64,000 bases of DNA, from positions 1,550,001 to 1,614,000 of the forward strand of contig JACGZH010000002.1 of assembly GCA_014706385.1 (NCBI GenBank), given 5' to 3'. Source of the DNA: Phaffia rhodozyma (lineage: Eukaryota > Basidiomycota > Tremellomycetes > Cystofilobasidiales > Mrakiaceae). The notes under the pieces are model-generated. The model was not told the origin of the DNA. It made no database searches and worked only from the letters and a program-made list of their open reading frames with translations. The translations under genes and the position numbers were made by a program. This document shows, in pieces, positions 10,584 to 22,200 of this stretch (its first letter is position 1; every line of letters starts with the position of its first letter).

Positions 10584-11753
10584 TATGCGCCCTGTTCTGT
10601 GTTTCATTTTCTGTCCTGTGACATCCGATCGTTGTTTATCGTTCCTCAATTAAACACATTCTCTCTCTCTCCCTCCCTCCCTTTCACTCTCGCTGTAAAT
10701 CATCTCTTCTGGGGATCTCCCGGATCATCCGTACCGACCATCAGAAACGTTCAACTATTCATATATAGGATAGAATGTACCACATCTTCGGCTGCTCACC
10801 CCCTTGCCTGCTCAATCATGAGTCGATTGTTTTACGAATCAAGGAAACAGGAGAAAGGAGAGGACTGGTGGCCAGATAGCAGACCGATCACTCGAAGATA
10901 CATCACGTTCGTAAGAGAAAAGACACAGAGAGAGAGAACAGAAGCACGATGCAATCTTAATTTGCCTAGAGAAGGAAAAAAAAGCCGAGCGGAGCAGTGC
11001 AAGGAAGAAAAAAAACCAGCAGAACAGAACAAAATGTACAAGAAATTCTTGCTAAGAAAACCAAGAAAGAGAGCGGAGAGACGGAAGCAGAGAAACTCTC
11101 AAGAGAGAGGAAGTAGCATGAACAAAAAGTTATATATATCTTAAGAAGCTACAACATCGCCTGACCAGAATGGATCAAGCAAGGCCCTATACTTTAAAAG
11201 GGAACGAAAGAAAAGAACGTTCTATGAATACTAAAGATCCAACCCCAAACAGAAACAGAAACAGACGAGAAAGTTGTTATTAAAAGAAGAGAAAAAGGGA
11301 CAAAGAGCGGGAATAAAAAGAAGAAGAGGAAACAAGGAGAAAGAAAGCATAGGGCATCAAAGAGGAAATCAATGGCGGTTGCCTTCCAATGAATATATTT
11401 ATCAATTCTCTATTTTCATAGGAAAAAAAGAAGGAAGAAATGAAGCTGGAATTACAATAAGGATTAAGAGACCGATCGATTGTCTGTAGAATAGAGGAAC
11501 TAACGAAAAAGACAGATATCATACGACAGAGATACAGAACAAGACGTATTAACTTGATGAGAACCAGGACAAGATCATATGCTACAAGGCGAAAAAAAAA
11601 ACAGAAATAGCTCAAGCTGACAAAATTAAGACAGGAAGAACAAAGAAAAGAAAGAAGCACGAGACGAAGAGCCAAACGCACGAAGCAACGCGACGAAGGA
11701 ATAAACGTAAAGGGCTAACCGAAAGACAACACAGGTCTCTGGGGAGTATACCG
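10584..11753. other. Convergent intergenic region, long purine-rich tract
   Basis: This lies between the PRMT4 stop (plus) and the HMG-gene stop (minus). From about 10830 to 11690 the plus strand is strongly purine-rich (GAAA/GAGA runs), so the HMG mRNA would have a long pyrimidine-rich 3' UTR. Open frames here (for example 10599-11144) are low-complexity Lys/Arg/Glu strings and I do not accept them as genes. Confidence 0.5.
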
Positions 11754-14511
11754 TCATGACTCGTAATAGTAAGAATCCATCATCGGCGTCCTGTCCCTTG
11801 CATTCGCTTCTACGCCGACGCCTGCAGACCAAGACTCGTATTTCGCATGGGTTTGCGGGTCCGTTTGATATGAATGTCTCTGAGAATCCCTGACTCTATC
11901 GGCCATATGATCCTGGTCAAATGGGCCTACTCTATGCACAGTATCAGAGCCGGAGCTATGATACGACGACTGATCGACAAATGATCCTGGGTATTCCGTT
12001 TTTGGAGCGGAGAGCGCCGAGGTCCGAGCGAGCGGTTGAAGGTGGTGTGTATTTTGCTGGTAGGATGAATATGTGAAGGGCGACAAGGATGTTGTCGGTG
12101 CACTCGTCGAGATCAACGACTGTGAATGAGAGTGAGATGGATAGACGTTGTTTGAATATTTTAGGAGACCAGACGTGGAGGGCACTCCGATCGGAGCTGA
12201 TGACATGGTCGAAGACGGCTCTATGGATGTCGCTGTCGTCGCCAGCGGAGGGAGAGGAGAGTACGCATGCATTTGATCCGAGGGAAAATGGGAGTGAGTG
12301 TAGGATTGAGAGTGAGAGTGTAAGTGGGATTGAGCGTGAGCAGGTGGATAGGTTGACTCTTCCTGATAAGTGGAGTTCCAACCCCTACTCTCAGCCTGAC
12401 TACCTCCGGCTCTGTACCCTCCTTCCGATCTGCTCTCGTCCTCGACAGCGGGATCCGAATGGGGACGATGATGACTGTCTGATTCGGTCCATTTGTACGA
12501 GGATGACTGTTGTGGTTGTTGTTGTTCAGATTTCAAAAACCCAAGAGCATGCAACGGGCCAGTCCTAGCTCTCTGGACGGAATGTCGCCTGAAAGGGTCG
12601 GTTGACCAATCCCTAGCTGACGGCTGATACAATGCACTCGAATGAAACGACGGGGCTGAGGGGTCGGCAGTAGATGTTGCGGTAGCTAGTTGTTGACTCT
12701 GACTGGCCGGGCTCGGCTCAATTAAGGCGTCCGGTCTACGAGATGACGCACGCGGTACTGGGTAATCCTGGGTGGCAGCCGTGTACGTCTGGTTCGTCCC
12801 GTTCTCGACCGGAACTTTCCCATGTCCATGCAGGCGTCCGTTGACGCTCAGTTGAGGCGAGAACGACGAGAGAGAAGAAGAAGGAGAGTATGGAGATGAG
12901 CCCATGAGTGACGTCGAGACCGGTCGAGACCGGTTCGCGCGCCAACCATAAGGACTGACGAACACATGGGGGGAGTGACCATATGTCCCGGAGGAATTGT
13001 TATGAGTAGTAGCGGAGGCAGAAGTAGCTGCCGACATTGAGGAAAAACTAGTTATTTCCGGTTTATAGTACGCAGGAGCGGAACTCGACAGCTCGTTTGG
13101 TGGACCGTACTCCGTCGTCAGGGGATAATAGGGAAGCTGTGGTGTAGGTAGCTCGGAGTGAATGGACGATGCTGGTCGATTACCTTGTGAATGGTCAGAG
13201 TATTGGGATGAGGACGACCCATCGTTATCATGCTTATTGGTGTCCGTATCAGAATCCTGCTCTGTTTCTCCAATGCTGTAACCGTTACGATTCCATCCTG
13301 AGGAGCCGTCTTGATTTCTAGGATTCATTCTCTCGAGTCCGAGTGCAGAGCCGCCTAGCACTGTGGACGCTGACGTATCGTCAGGCGACTTCCAAGAAGA
13401 CGAATCTCGCCGACTGATGTACGTTTTCCCTCCACGAGACCCACGTTTTCGGGTGTTATTCGGTCGCCGCTAGAATGCAGGCAAGGGCAGAAGAACGAAT
13501 AGAAGAACAAATAGACTGTGGTAAGACACTAGAAGAGCACAGAGAAGGAAAGAGGATATAAGGTGCATACAGTGTATTCATAGGCAGGATATCTAGATTG
13601 GAATGTCGCCTTCAAAGCGAGTGCATGGGAACTGTAAAAATCTCTTGTAACCTGAGAACGACCAATGACCAATAGAAATAATCAGCCCAGGCTTTATTCT
13701 TTGCTTGATAAGTGAGATTAGAAAGATGAAGAAAATGCGTTACGGCATCCATCGAGGCCCAATTTTGACTGAGTAAGGTACTGATTTCCCCTGTTGAAAG
13801 ACTAGGGTTCTCTTCTTTTAGTATTGGCCGTCGCCATCGGGCGAATATCAAGAAGGCATTCATTCTTGTGATCCATCGGAAGGTAGAATGAGGAACGCAT
13901 ACAAGTATAGTCAGATCGGGAGAGGAACAGACGTTAGTATATGCCGAAGAGAAAGATGGCAACAGAGTTTTTATTGACACTTACGGTCGTTTTCTGAGAT
14001 GGCATGATTGGGAATACAATGAAGAAGGAGAAGGAAACAAAGACGGACAGTGAGCGCTTGAAGTATGAACGACAAAGGAGCAAAGGAGAGAGAGAAAGAA
14101 TAAGAGTTAAGACGAAGAAGAATTCTTACGGTTGTCCTTTTGAGGTAAGTCCTTGGTCGAGCAAAGATGCCGGTAACTGATGGTCCGCCGGGATAAGTCC
14201 TGATTGAGCGTGTTCGCCCGAGACTGTGAGACGGGCATAGCCGACCAAACGGAGAGAAGGAGGTGTTCATAGAAGGAGCGACGTGTTAGCGAACAGACCG
14301 CAGCGCCCTGGATAGGTTCTCAACAAATATGAGAGAAACTGGACTGACTGTGACCAGAGCTTGGTTCGAAATCCCATTCGGTCGGCGAACCGCACCAGGA
14401 CGCAGAGTGCCTATGTTTTCTTGCCCGCGTGAGGGAGTTGTCCATTGGGACCCTGATGGGCTTTGGCGACCTTGTTTTTTTGATTGGAGAAGATATGGAC
14501 TCGGGCGCCAT
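11754..14511 (-). CDS. HMG-box transcription factor (MATA_HMG/Ste11/Mat2-like)
   Basis: Sequence-specific DNA-binding protein. Exon 1 starts at ATG 14511 (MAPESISSPIKKTRSPKP) and includes SASWCGSPTEWDFEPSSG. A second exon gives GEHAQSGLIPADHQLPASLL. The third opens the HMG box at KGQPKRPMNAFLIFARWRRP, followed by ILKEENPSLSTGEISTLLSQ and NWASMD, then KNKAWADYF and YPAYEYT, then a basic tail RRPNNTRKRGSRGG. RPMNAF and YP.Y.Y are hallmarks of the box. The rest (about 530 residues, ending YYYES) is disordered and rich in Ser, His, Tyr and Gln. The join inside the last third of the box is not resolved; a 38-nt intron would be needed, which is short. In basidiomycetes this class includes Mat2, Prf1 and Rop1, regulators of mating and development. 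Which member this is cannot be told from sequence alone. Confidence 0.8.
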
Positions 14512-14997
14512 AGTGAAAGGAAGAGTTGGCAGGGTCGGTCCAGCGGAGATGAGGTGTTTTTAGAAAGTCAGACAAGCTCCAAAAAGAAGGAAGGATGGAC
14601 GAAAGCGTGAAGAGTGTGTGTATGTGCTTTTTGTGAGGGGCGGGAGAGATAAGACAGAATATATTTCAGAACAGAAACTGCGAAAGGAAGAAGGAGAAGG
14701 ATTTCTGGTGTCTGTGTGTGAGAATGAAGATGTGTGTGTGCTGGCTAACAGTCCCGAACGTGACGTTCGGGTACGAAGGGTAAAAGTCAATCGAAGGGTT
14801 CGGACGAAATCAAGGAAGATGAAGTAGCGAGTAGGACACCGGAATTCAATCACATGAATGATAGCAACCACGCGTAACAAGAAAGCGAGACGTGAGCCGT
14901 CAGCTTGAGATCAAGAATGAACGACGACCAAGATGAGTCTTTCCTTACTCTATGACGGAGAACCAAGAGGATAAAGATACAGAGAAGAATCCACCCG

Positions 14998-15040
14998 AAG
15001 GAGAATTGGCCAAGAAGGAGAATTGGCCAAGAAGGAAGAA
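14998..15040. repeat. 17-bp tandem repeat, about 2.6 copies
   Basis: The unit AAGGAGAATTGGCCAAG occurs twice exactly and then partly (AAGGAAGAATTGG). It contains the palindrome TTGGCCAA. It lies about 500 bp upstream of the HMG-gene start. Confidence 0.8.
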
Positions 15041-15066
15041 TTGGATGTAAAGAGAACGTCGGGAAC

Positions 15067-15126
15067 GGGACAGGAACGAGGGAGTGACCGGGACAGGAAC
15101 GAGGGAGTGACCGGGACAGGAACGAG
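15067..15126. repeat. 23-bp tandem repeat, about 2.6 copies
   Basis: A unit beginning GGGACAGGAACGAGGGAG and ending TGACC is repeated twice exactly, and a third partial copy ends at GGAACGAG. It is part of the repeat-rich HMG upstream region. Confidence 0.85.
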
Positions 15127-15234
15127 ATCGAGATTCTTTTGGGTCAATCCCTTCTTTCTTTTCTCTTTTTTCGGCCGGGACTTTTGTATAGAAACCTTTA
15201 TGTAGTAAACCGGAACTTCTCCTTTCTTCTTTTT

Positions 15235-15236
<2 letters not shown>

Positions 15237-15274
<38 letters not shown>
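15237..15274. repeat. T homopolymer of 38 nt
   Basis: An uninterrupted run of T on the plus strand, followed by AAAAATTCCCC. On the coding strand of the HMG gene it is poly(A). Such runs exclude nucleosomes, and their length is prone to sequencing error. Confidence 0.9.
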
Positions 15275-15279
<5 letters not shown>

Positions 15280-15418
15280 TTCCCCTTTCACCTTTGCTCA
15301 TCCGCCCGCCCCAAGAAACGTTGTGGCCATGTGAGAGTGCACCCAAACCAATGACGATCTGTCCCGAATAAGTGATTGGCGGTGGGCAATTTTAAATGTA
15401 CCGACTAACAGGCGGTCA

Positions 15419-15462
15419 GGGGCAGGGGCAGGGGCAGGCAGGGACAGGGGTAGGGACAGGGC
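15419..15462 (+). repeat. G-run array, possible G-quadruplex
   Basis: Seven G-runs, six of three or more Gs and one GG, are spaced by CA, TA or ACA (GGGGCAGGGGCAGGGGCAGG, then GGGACAGGGGTAGGGACAGGG). The 1-3 nt loops satisfy the usual intramolecular quadruplex pattern more than once. It lies about 910 bp upstream of the HMG-gene ATG, on the strand opposite to transcription. Confidence 0.7.
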
Positions 15463-16329
15463 CAGAACAATAAGGAGCGCACGTCGAACAGGTAGGCAGG
15501 TGAGTGGGTGGGCGAGCAGGCAGGCGATGATGACATGTAATCAATGAGGGATATGAAAAGGGAGCGCTCGACGGTAGATGAATCTAACGTGCCGGCCGGC
15601 TCGATCGCGGGAGTTTTCCCCAGTATGCTTTACGTGGAGTCGACCGAAGCGAGTAAAGTGGGCAAGATGAGTGAGCTTTATCGTCATAAGATACTGAGGG
15701 AAATTTTCACCGAACAGAGTGAGATCAAAAGAAGAACCGAGATAGATTGCCCCAAGCCGGCTGGTCCACACACCTGAACTAGAGGCCAACAGATCCCGAG
15801 GTATTCAGCAGACAATCTTTCGCAGAAATTATTCCTCGATCGAAGATCTCCTCGGCCAAAGGTAAAATATTACGTCGGCGCTCCGCAGCACGTTACCCTG
15901 ATCGGTTGATAACCTTATGGATAAGATGCATGATAGCTGATCGATCCTCCATTGAAACCCCACAATTGTCCGCAGACATAAACTGCGGAGAAGCCGAGCT
16001 GAAAGGAAAAGATAATTTTTTATTTCTTGTTAATTCTCCTTACTGAAAATCTTCCTGCCAAAGGCGATGAGCTTTCGGCTTCATTAACTTCTCTTTTCTC
16101 ACCCGCCGTCGATCGTGTTAATCCTACACCTCCCACTGCCCTCTGCTCTCAGCAATCGTCATACTTGGGCATGATTAAAACAAGTGAAACCTTTTCCGCG
16201 GGGATTTTGATACCGATGAAACTCAAATGAGATACGATGATGAATGAGTAGTCGGGAGATCTGCCTGTGCATAATCCGTCTTTCAATCTCCTGTCTAAGA
16301 CGAAATAAGATTGATGAAACCAGTGTCTA

Positions 16330-16400
16330 GATTAATCACGGTAGTAGTGTTCACTATCGAAAGGCGGATTAAATTAATCAACGCGAAACAGATTAATCTG
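16330..16400. promoter_or_regulatory. Cluster of GATTAATC palindromes
   Basis: GATTAATC occurs at 16330-16337 and again at 16391-16398, where it is the core of the 12-bp palindrome CAGATTAATCTG. A related GGATTAAATTAATC lies between them at about 16367-16379. ATTA-core palindromes are typical homeodomain-dimer sites. The cluster is about 1.8 kb upstream of the HMG gene and about 300 bp downstream of the DUS2 stop. Confidence 0.45.
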
Positions 16401-16702
16401 TAGACATGGAAAACTAGCACGAAGAAAACCAAAATTAGAGAGAGTGGCGGTGGCTGACCAAGGTTTGCCTGTCAGAAGATCGCGACAATGAAGGGATAAA
16501 TAGATGAAAGAATAGATGAAAGAACAACGTGAGTGCAGATGGGGTTAGTCTAAGGGCATGATCGGAAGGAAGATGGATTAAGAGAGCGGGGGAATGGGAA
16601 AGAACGGGGTACTTTCGGAGACCAGGGTTGCGCAAACCAAATGCTGAAAGGAGCCCCACATAGCTCAGACAATGTGATACGTCTTGTAAGCATATCGATT
16701 GT

Positions 16703-18947
16703 TCATGCATTCTCCCCGAGCACCTTGAACACGGGCAACACCTTCCCGTCATTGTCCCGCTCAACATATTCTGTTCCTCTCCCCAACACGTCCGCCTTTT
16801 CGGTTTCCCCTCCCAGAGGCAACACCCCATCCGATCTCTCCTTTCTCCTCCTTTCGAGGCCTTGTCGGACTTTTGCCAACACTATCGCCCCCAAGCCACC
16901 ATCGCCTTCGTTCGCGAGATCCTCCTCGTCTTCGACTCTTTTCAACGAGACACCATATACCTCGGCCAGATCTTCTATCGTCTTGCATCGAGTCCCACGT
17001 TCCCGGAGCGCCTTGGATTCGGTTTTTGATAGAACTGATAACGGGCTAGGCGACGGAGAGAATTGGCCGAGCAAAAACTTTGTATTACCCCATGGGTTTT
17101 CAAAATGGTAGGCCTTCAGGGGAAGAATAAAGTCATTTGTTTTGTCCGCGTTTTTGTTGTTGTTGTTTGAATAGAACGAGGCAACATTTTGAGCCGATCA
17201 CGAATAAACAATAAATGATCAATGTGTTTGTTTAGTATTTTATTTTGGGGAGGGAACATCATCAGGTTAAGGATGGAATAGGATTAGAAATACATAACCA
17301 AAAAACAAAAGCTGTAAGTATTTGATGAGATACCAGATGAAACAGACAAAATATGAACCAGACGAACAATTCTGACGAGTTCAGGAACCACCACCGTAGA
17401 CGTGTCCAACGGCCGGTCCGGCAAGAAACACGACGGGTTGCTCTCAGCCGCTCGAGCGATCATGATCGAAGAAACTCCTAAGAGTGAGAGCCAGTAAGAA
17501 AATGGGACGAGTACAAACAAGAGTAGATGAGTGGGACAGCTCATCCGAGCGGAACGGGAAAACAGAGAAAGATATATACTCACCCGTTAAGCGCTTGATT
17601 TTCTCAAAATCCCACATCCCACCTACATCTCCGTTCGCTACGACCGGAATTCCGTACTTTTCTGCCACCTCGACCAGATCCCTCAACCGTTCCATCAATG
17701 CCTTCTCCGAGCTTCTCATGTTTCTCGTTCGCGCGTGAATTGTCAGACACTTGATCCCCGTCTGACAAACCCGGTCGACCAACTCCAACGTGTCCTCCTG
17801 CGAGGGCAATAATCGGATCTTGCAACTCACCGGTACGTCGAGTGCGCCGACAAGTGCCCGAAGGATACTACACAGCAGATCAGGCGTCGACAACAGAGCA
17901 GCCCCCATTCCGGAATGTGTCGAGAATGGTTTCGGACATCCACAGTTCAGGTCTACACCGGACACGTCCTGTTGAACCGTCAACGCCGCCTTCACCGCGA
18001 GTTCTCTGTCATACACGCGCGCGTGAAGAGAATGATGTGAAGTTGAGGCCCGAATCAAGTCAATACGTAAGACTTGTGAAGAGAAAAGCACATAAAACAG
18101 GTCTTACGGGTCGGACGTCCCGATCTGATAAATCAGATACGGCTTCTCAATCGGGTGCGTACTCCAGACCAGCTTGTCTGATCGGTTATAGCTGATCAAT
18201 CCGGTTCGTTCTGCAGTGAGAAGGTCAGACTTTGTTAGTACCTCAATCTTCGATTATTACAAGAGATACGCGCAAGAACAGAACGCACGGTCAACCACTC
18301 TAGTTGTCCCGATCATCTACACACCCGTGGATAAGACCATTTGGAGTTGAGAGTCAGTCCATGAACTACAATAAAGAGACAGCCGGAAGAACCTTTCAGG
18401 ACAAACAGCTTTGTCGACGATTTCTGGACCCCAGACCAAGTCACATCCATATTGAAGAGCTAGCAAGCGCTGTGTCAATCATCCCCGAAATGAGAGCCCT
18501 TGACCCTTGGTCAATTAGTTATCCCAGAAGGGTACTGGAAACATGAAGAGAAAACATACAGTAGGTACTGGAGGAAGTCCGAAACACACACAAAAAGAAA
18601 GCAGAACATGTTAGAACGTCAACCCGATACTTTGGTATCTCTTGTTACTAACGGAAGCGCGCGGACAAAGACTTGAACTAACAGGTTCCCGTTCTGACCA
18701 TAGGAGCCAAGCAGGCCTTGTTTCGATAGTCTACAGTGGATATCGGTCGTTCACTTGCACCATTCGTATCCTGAGCGGCAGAAGGGTTTGCACCGGGTTC
18801 CATAATCGTAGGCTGTTGTAGTAATAATGGTGGTGGTGTTACTGCCACCGTTATCGAGGGACTGTTTAGTCGAGCTTTCTTGAGAGGAGGGGAAGAAGAA
18901 AGAGGAGTCGTAAACCCAGATGGTTCAGAGCAAACACGGTCGGACAT
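16703..18947 (-). CDS. DUS2: tRNA-dihydrouridine(20) synthase
   Basis: Flavoenzyme that reduces uridine 20 of tRNA to dihydrouridine with NAD(P)H. In order: a variable N-terminus, then STVDYRNKACLAPMVRTGT (the TIM-barrel entry with the conserved APM), a WSTHPIEKPYLIYQIGTSDP exon, VDLNCGCPKPFSTHSGMGAA with the catalytic Cys of the CGCPK motif, VPVSCKIRLL, CLTIHARTR, PVVANGDVGG, SIMIARAAESNPSCF, and the Dus2-type tail NTKFLLGQF, ending KVLGENA. Several introns interrupt it. The ATG at 18947 (MSDRVCSEPSGFT) is my main start. An in-frame ATG at 19145 would add 66 residues rich in Arg, Lys, Ser and aromatic residues that resemble a mitochondrial presequence. The divergent neighbour SKI3 starts only 107 bp beyond that upstream ATG. 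The known yeast orthologue is Smm1. Confidence 0.9.
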
Positions 18948-19252
18948 CAAACGTGTTGAGTGATAGGGTATAGATTTAGATGTGGGTGTAGATTTGTTGA
19001 GAACGATATTAAGGATGGGTTGTCGAAAACAAGGCCTCCACATATATTCCCTTTTCTTTCGAACGAGGTTTTGAGTAGAAAGTTGGTAGAGACCGCAAGA
19101 GGTGAACTGGGGTAAAAAAAAAAAGGATGAATAACCTGTCGTCATGGCAACAACAAACTACACCCGTCATCGACATTGTCTTTTCCATCGGTTCCTCCGA
19201 TTCCTTCTTTCTCTCCACCACCGTCGCCGTATTTATCTACAGTTACACCTAG

Positions 19253-22200
19253 ATGAGCTCATCGTTTGCAAAGAGCAAACTAAAATCGGCTAAAGAAGCC
19301 ATCTCGAAAAAGGATTGGCCAACTGTTAGAAGTCTGGCAGAGCAGATCGTGGAGCATGAACCTGAGAACTACACTGCGTACGTCGCTTGCTCCTTTCCTG
19401 CCCTTTTTTAGTTGCAAAGATGGAAATACTTAAGCCTTCTTCTTTCTTGTCTTTTGTTTTTGGTTGATTACTTTTATCTATACAGCTTGGTGTTCTTAGG
19501 TCTGGCCAATCTAAATACGGGTAATTTGAATGAGAGTGAGGCCGTAAGTATACTTTCTGATCGATAGCTTTCCCCTACTGAGACCATCATGTGCTAAGTA
19601 TTTCTTTCTTGAACTTTATGATCTTATAGGCATATCGAAAAGCTACAGTTGTCTCTGCAGATCTTCCGACTGCTTGGCAGGTATGTTCCATTCCTATTTT
19701 CCTCACAAAAGAAACAATCTCTAAACGTTGTCGCCGCTCAACAGATTAACCAAACCTCTTTCTATCTTTGGTTCTCCTTTAATGACGATGACGATGACGA
19801 TAGGGTTTGGCTGATTTCTATACGAAGCAGAAAGCGTGGAGTAAGCTGAGAGACGTGTTCGAAAGGCAACTGAAAATCTACGACCAATTGTAAGACCAAG
19901 TTATTCACCTTGGACACAAAAATCCTGATGCTGATTGATCCACATCTCACAGGGAGGAGAGTACCAAGTTAGGAGAGGCTATTCAAAGACTCATTGAATT
20001 GACTCGAGCAGAAGGCACTCGAATTCAGGTAAGGCTCAATCTCTACCTTTGATGCTTTGTTCTTCAGTCCACGATTTAGAGATTGATCTCAAGTTATCTA
20101 TGCAATACCTAGTTGATTGCCGCTTTGTCCTACCTTCGGTCCTCATCTCCGTACTACCATACTCTTTCCCTCTTGCCACCCCCGACGCCCAGCGAGCCGA
20201 CATCCACAACTACCCAATACGTTCAAACAGTACTTCAAGACGAACTTTGTGTTCTGAAAGAGATAGTGGAGCTTACAGAGAAGGAAGACCTTCAGATACG
20301 CGCTAAAGAAGTCGAAAAGCGTCGGATGCGACTTGGCGGTGGAAAACCACAGACAAAGAGTCAGGTGGAAGAAGCCGTCTTTGCTGAAAATGCGGTCGAA
20401 TCAACCTTACCTGAGCTGTACCAGAGCATGCTAAATCACCCTTCTTTAGCGCTCGAGGAATACAGGGAGATTGAGCAGAAGCTGTTCAGTTTCCATCTTG
20501 CGCTCCTTTACGCGCTCCCTATCACTTCCCCGTATAAGGCAAAAGAAAGGAAAGAAGTAAAAGACCTCGCGAAGGGAGCAGTCCTTATCGAATCGAACGA
20601 TAGAGATGCTTGGAAGGTGGATTTGGAATGGGGTGACTGGGAGACGATTGGTCAGTCTTGTTTACGTTTATCCGTTTTTTTTCTCATCTTCTCACGGAGA
20701 ACGTTCGATCTGATATTATGATTGGTATAATCCTGCGGACATTCTAGATCAATATCCTACGACCCACTTCAAGAAATATATTGATCTATTTCCAGATGCC
20801 CATCTCACTTTGTTTATGCGAGGATACTTAAAGTACTTCGGGCTCGAAGACGTCCCGGAACTTGAAGATAACGAGACCGGAAAAGACAGGAAGGGCCGGA
20901 AGAACAAGAGCAAAAAAGACGCCGAAACAGATAGGACTGAGGAAATTTCAACGAATCCTTCTGGAGAGGATCCCTTCAAATTGATGTTTGTAAGTCAGAA
21001 GCAGCTGATTCGTTTGCAAATGGCGGCGTGGAGGCTGAAGTTTTCGCAAATCATGTACTTCTTTTGGATTGATTTCTTATTGATACCATAGGACGGGATC
21101 GATGGATCCCCTCAATCCCTCCTCTGTCGAAGAATCCTCTCTCAAATCTTTTTGTTTGAAAGAGATTACCAATCGGCAATCACGACTTCTCTTGAGGGTC
21201 TCTCCGTGGTAGCCTCCATGGAGCGCCGAATTGGCATCAAATTCACTCAGTCTCGCTTAGCCTTTCAAACGATCTTGGCGACTTCTTACGTGCACTTCTA
21301 TGCGCCCAAGCACCATCCTACGGCTGAACCTCTTCTCGACATTGTTCTTGAAACTCGACCAGAAGACTCATTAGCTCTGATAGGCAAGGCTTATGTGTTA
21401 GAGGCCAGAGCTGATTGGGCCGATGCCAAGGTCGCATTCGATAAGGCGTTAGCAACGTTAGATAATGGAGAGGGAAAGATGAAGGAAGAAGCGAGAGAAG
21501 AGGCCGCTTGGTGCTCATTCAAACTGGGAGAACACAAAGAGGGTCAAGTTTTGCTGTTCAAACTGGAAACAGAGCTTGGAGAGAGAAAAGGTGAGGACGA
21601 GAGGTCTCTCGAGCAAAGGGCTAGAGTGCTCTGGAAGTTGGGCATGTGTGCCTGGGAGATGACGCCTGGTATGTGAATTTCGATCAGTCTGTTCAAAGCG
21701 GTTTACAGAAATTGACATCTTCCTCTTTGTCCACGATCTTGTCTCCAATTTGTTTAGAAAACCGCCAAACGGCACACGATTTGTTTGTCGCTTCCTTGAA
21801 GCACTTCCCAACCTATGCTCCTTCGTTCACCTCTCTAGGAATCTACTACTCCGATATTGTTTCCCCTTCGGACACTGTCCGAGCTTCACGATGCTTCCAG
21901 CATGCCTTTGAGCTTGACCCCCGACAAGGCGAAGCGGCTAAAAGACTGGCTGATAATTTTGCCGATGCTAAAGAGTGGGAACTGGTTGAGATCATCTCTA
22001 AAAGAGTCATTGAGGGTGAAGGTGGACTTGAGGGTGGCCTAGAGAACAGTGGAGCAAACAAACGAGAGAGAGAGGTGAAAGGAAGGTTTTTAGTTGAAAA
22101 CGTCTGGGCTTGGAAGGCTCTGGGAGCTGTAGCTTTAGTAAGTTGAATTGACATTCGTCTATCTTTGTCCCATCTGGACTTCTTAGAAAGGATATGCAAT

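Larger units (their letters stand above)
14512..16702. promoter_or_regulatory. 2.2-kb upstream region of the HMG-box gene, no gene seen
   Basis: This is the longest gene-free stretch in the window. It lies between the HMG-gene start and the DUS2 stop, both on the minus strand. It holds two short tandem repeats, a 38-nt T homopolymer, a G-run array and a cluster of GATTAATC palindromes (separate entries). Open frames at 15541-15789 and 16027-16230 have neither family similarity nor splice support. Long, repeat-rich promoters are common for developmental transcription factors, so I read this as regulatory DNA. Confidence 0.5.

Noticed and set aside
10599..11144. Long plus-strand open frame after the PRMT4 gene
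   Set aside because: Low-complexity Lys/Arg/Glu translation of a purine-rich tract; it begins at a non-ATG codon and has no family match. Better explained as the 3' region of the HMG gene.
12089..12568. Open frame antisense to the HMG gene
   Set aside because: It overlaps the Ser/His-rich coding exon of the HMG protein and shows no domain; antisense openness follows from the codon bias.
16641..17111. Plus-strand open frame of 156 residues
   Set aside because: It is antisense to the conserved C-terminal exon of DUS2 (NTKFLLGQF ... FKVLGENA), which explains the open frame.
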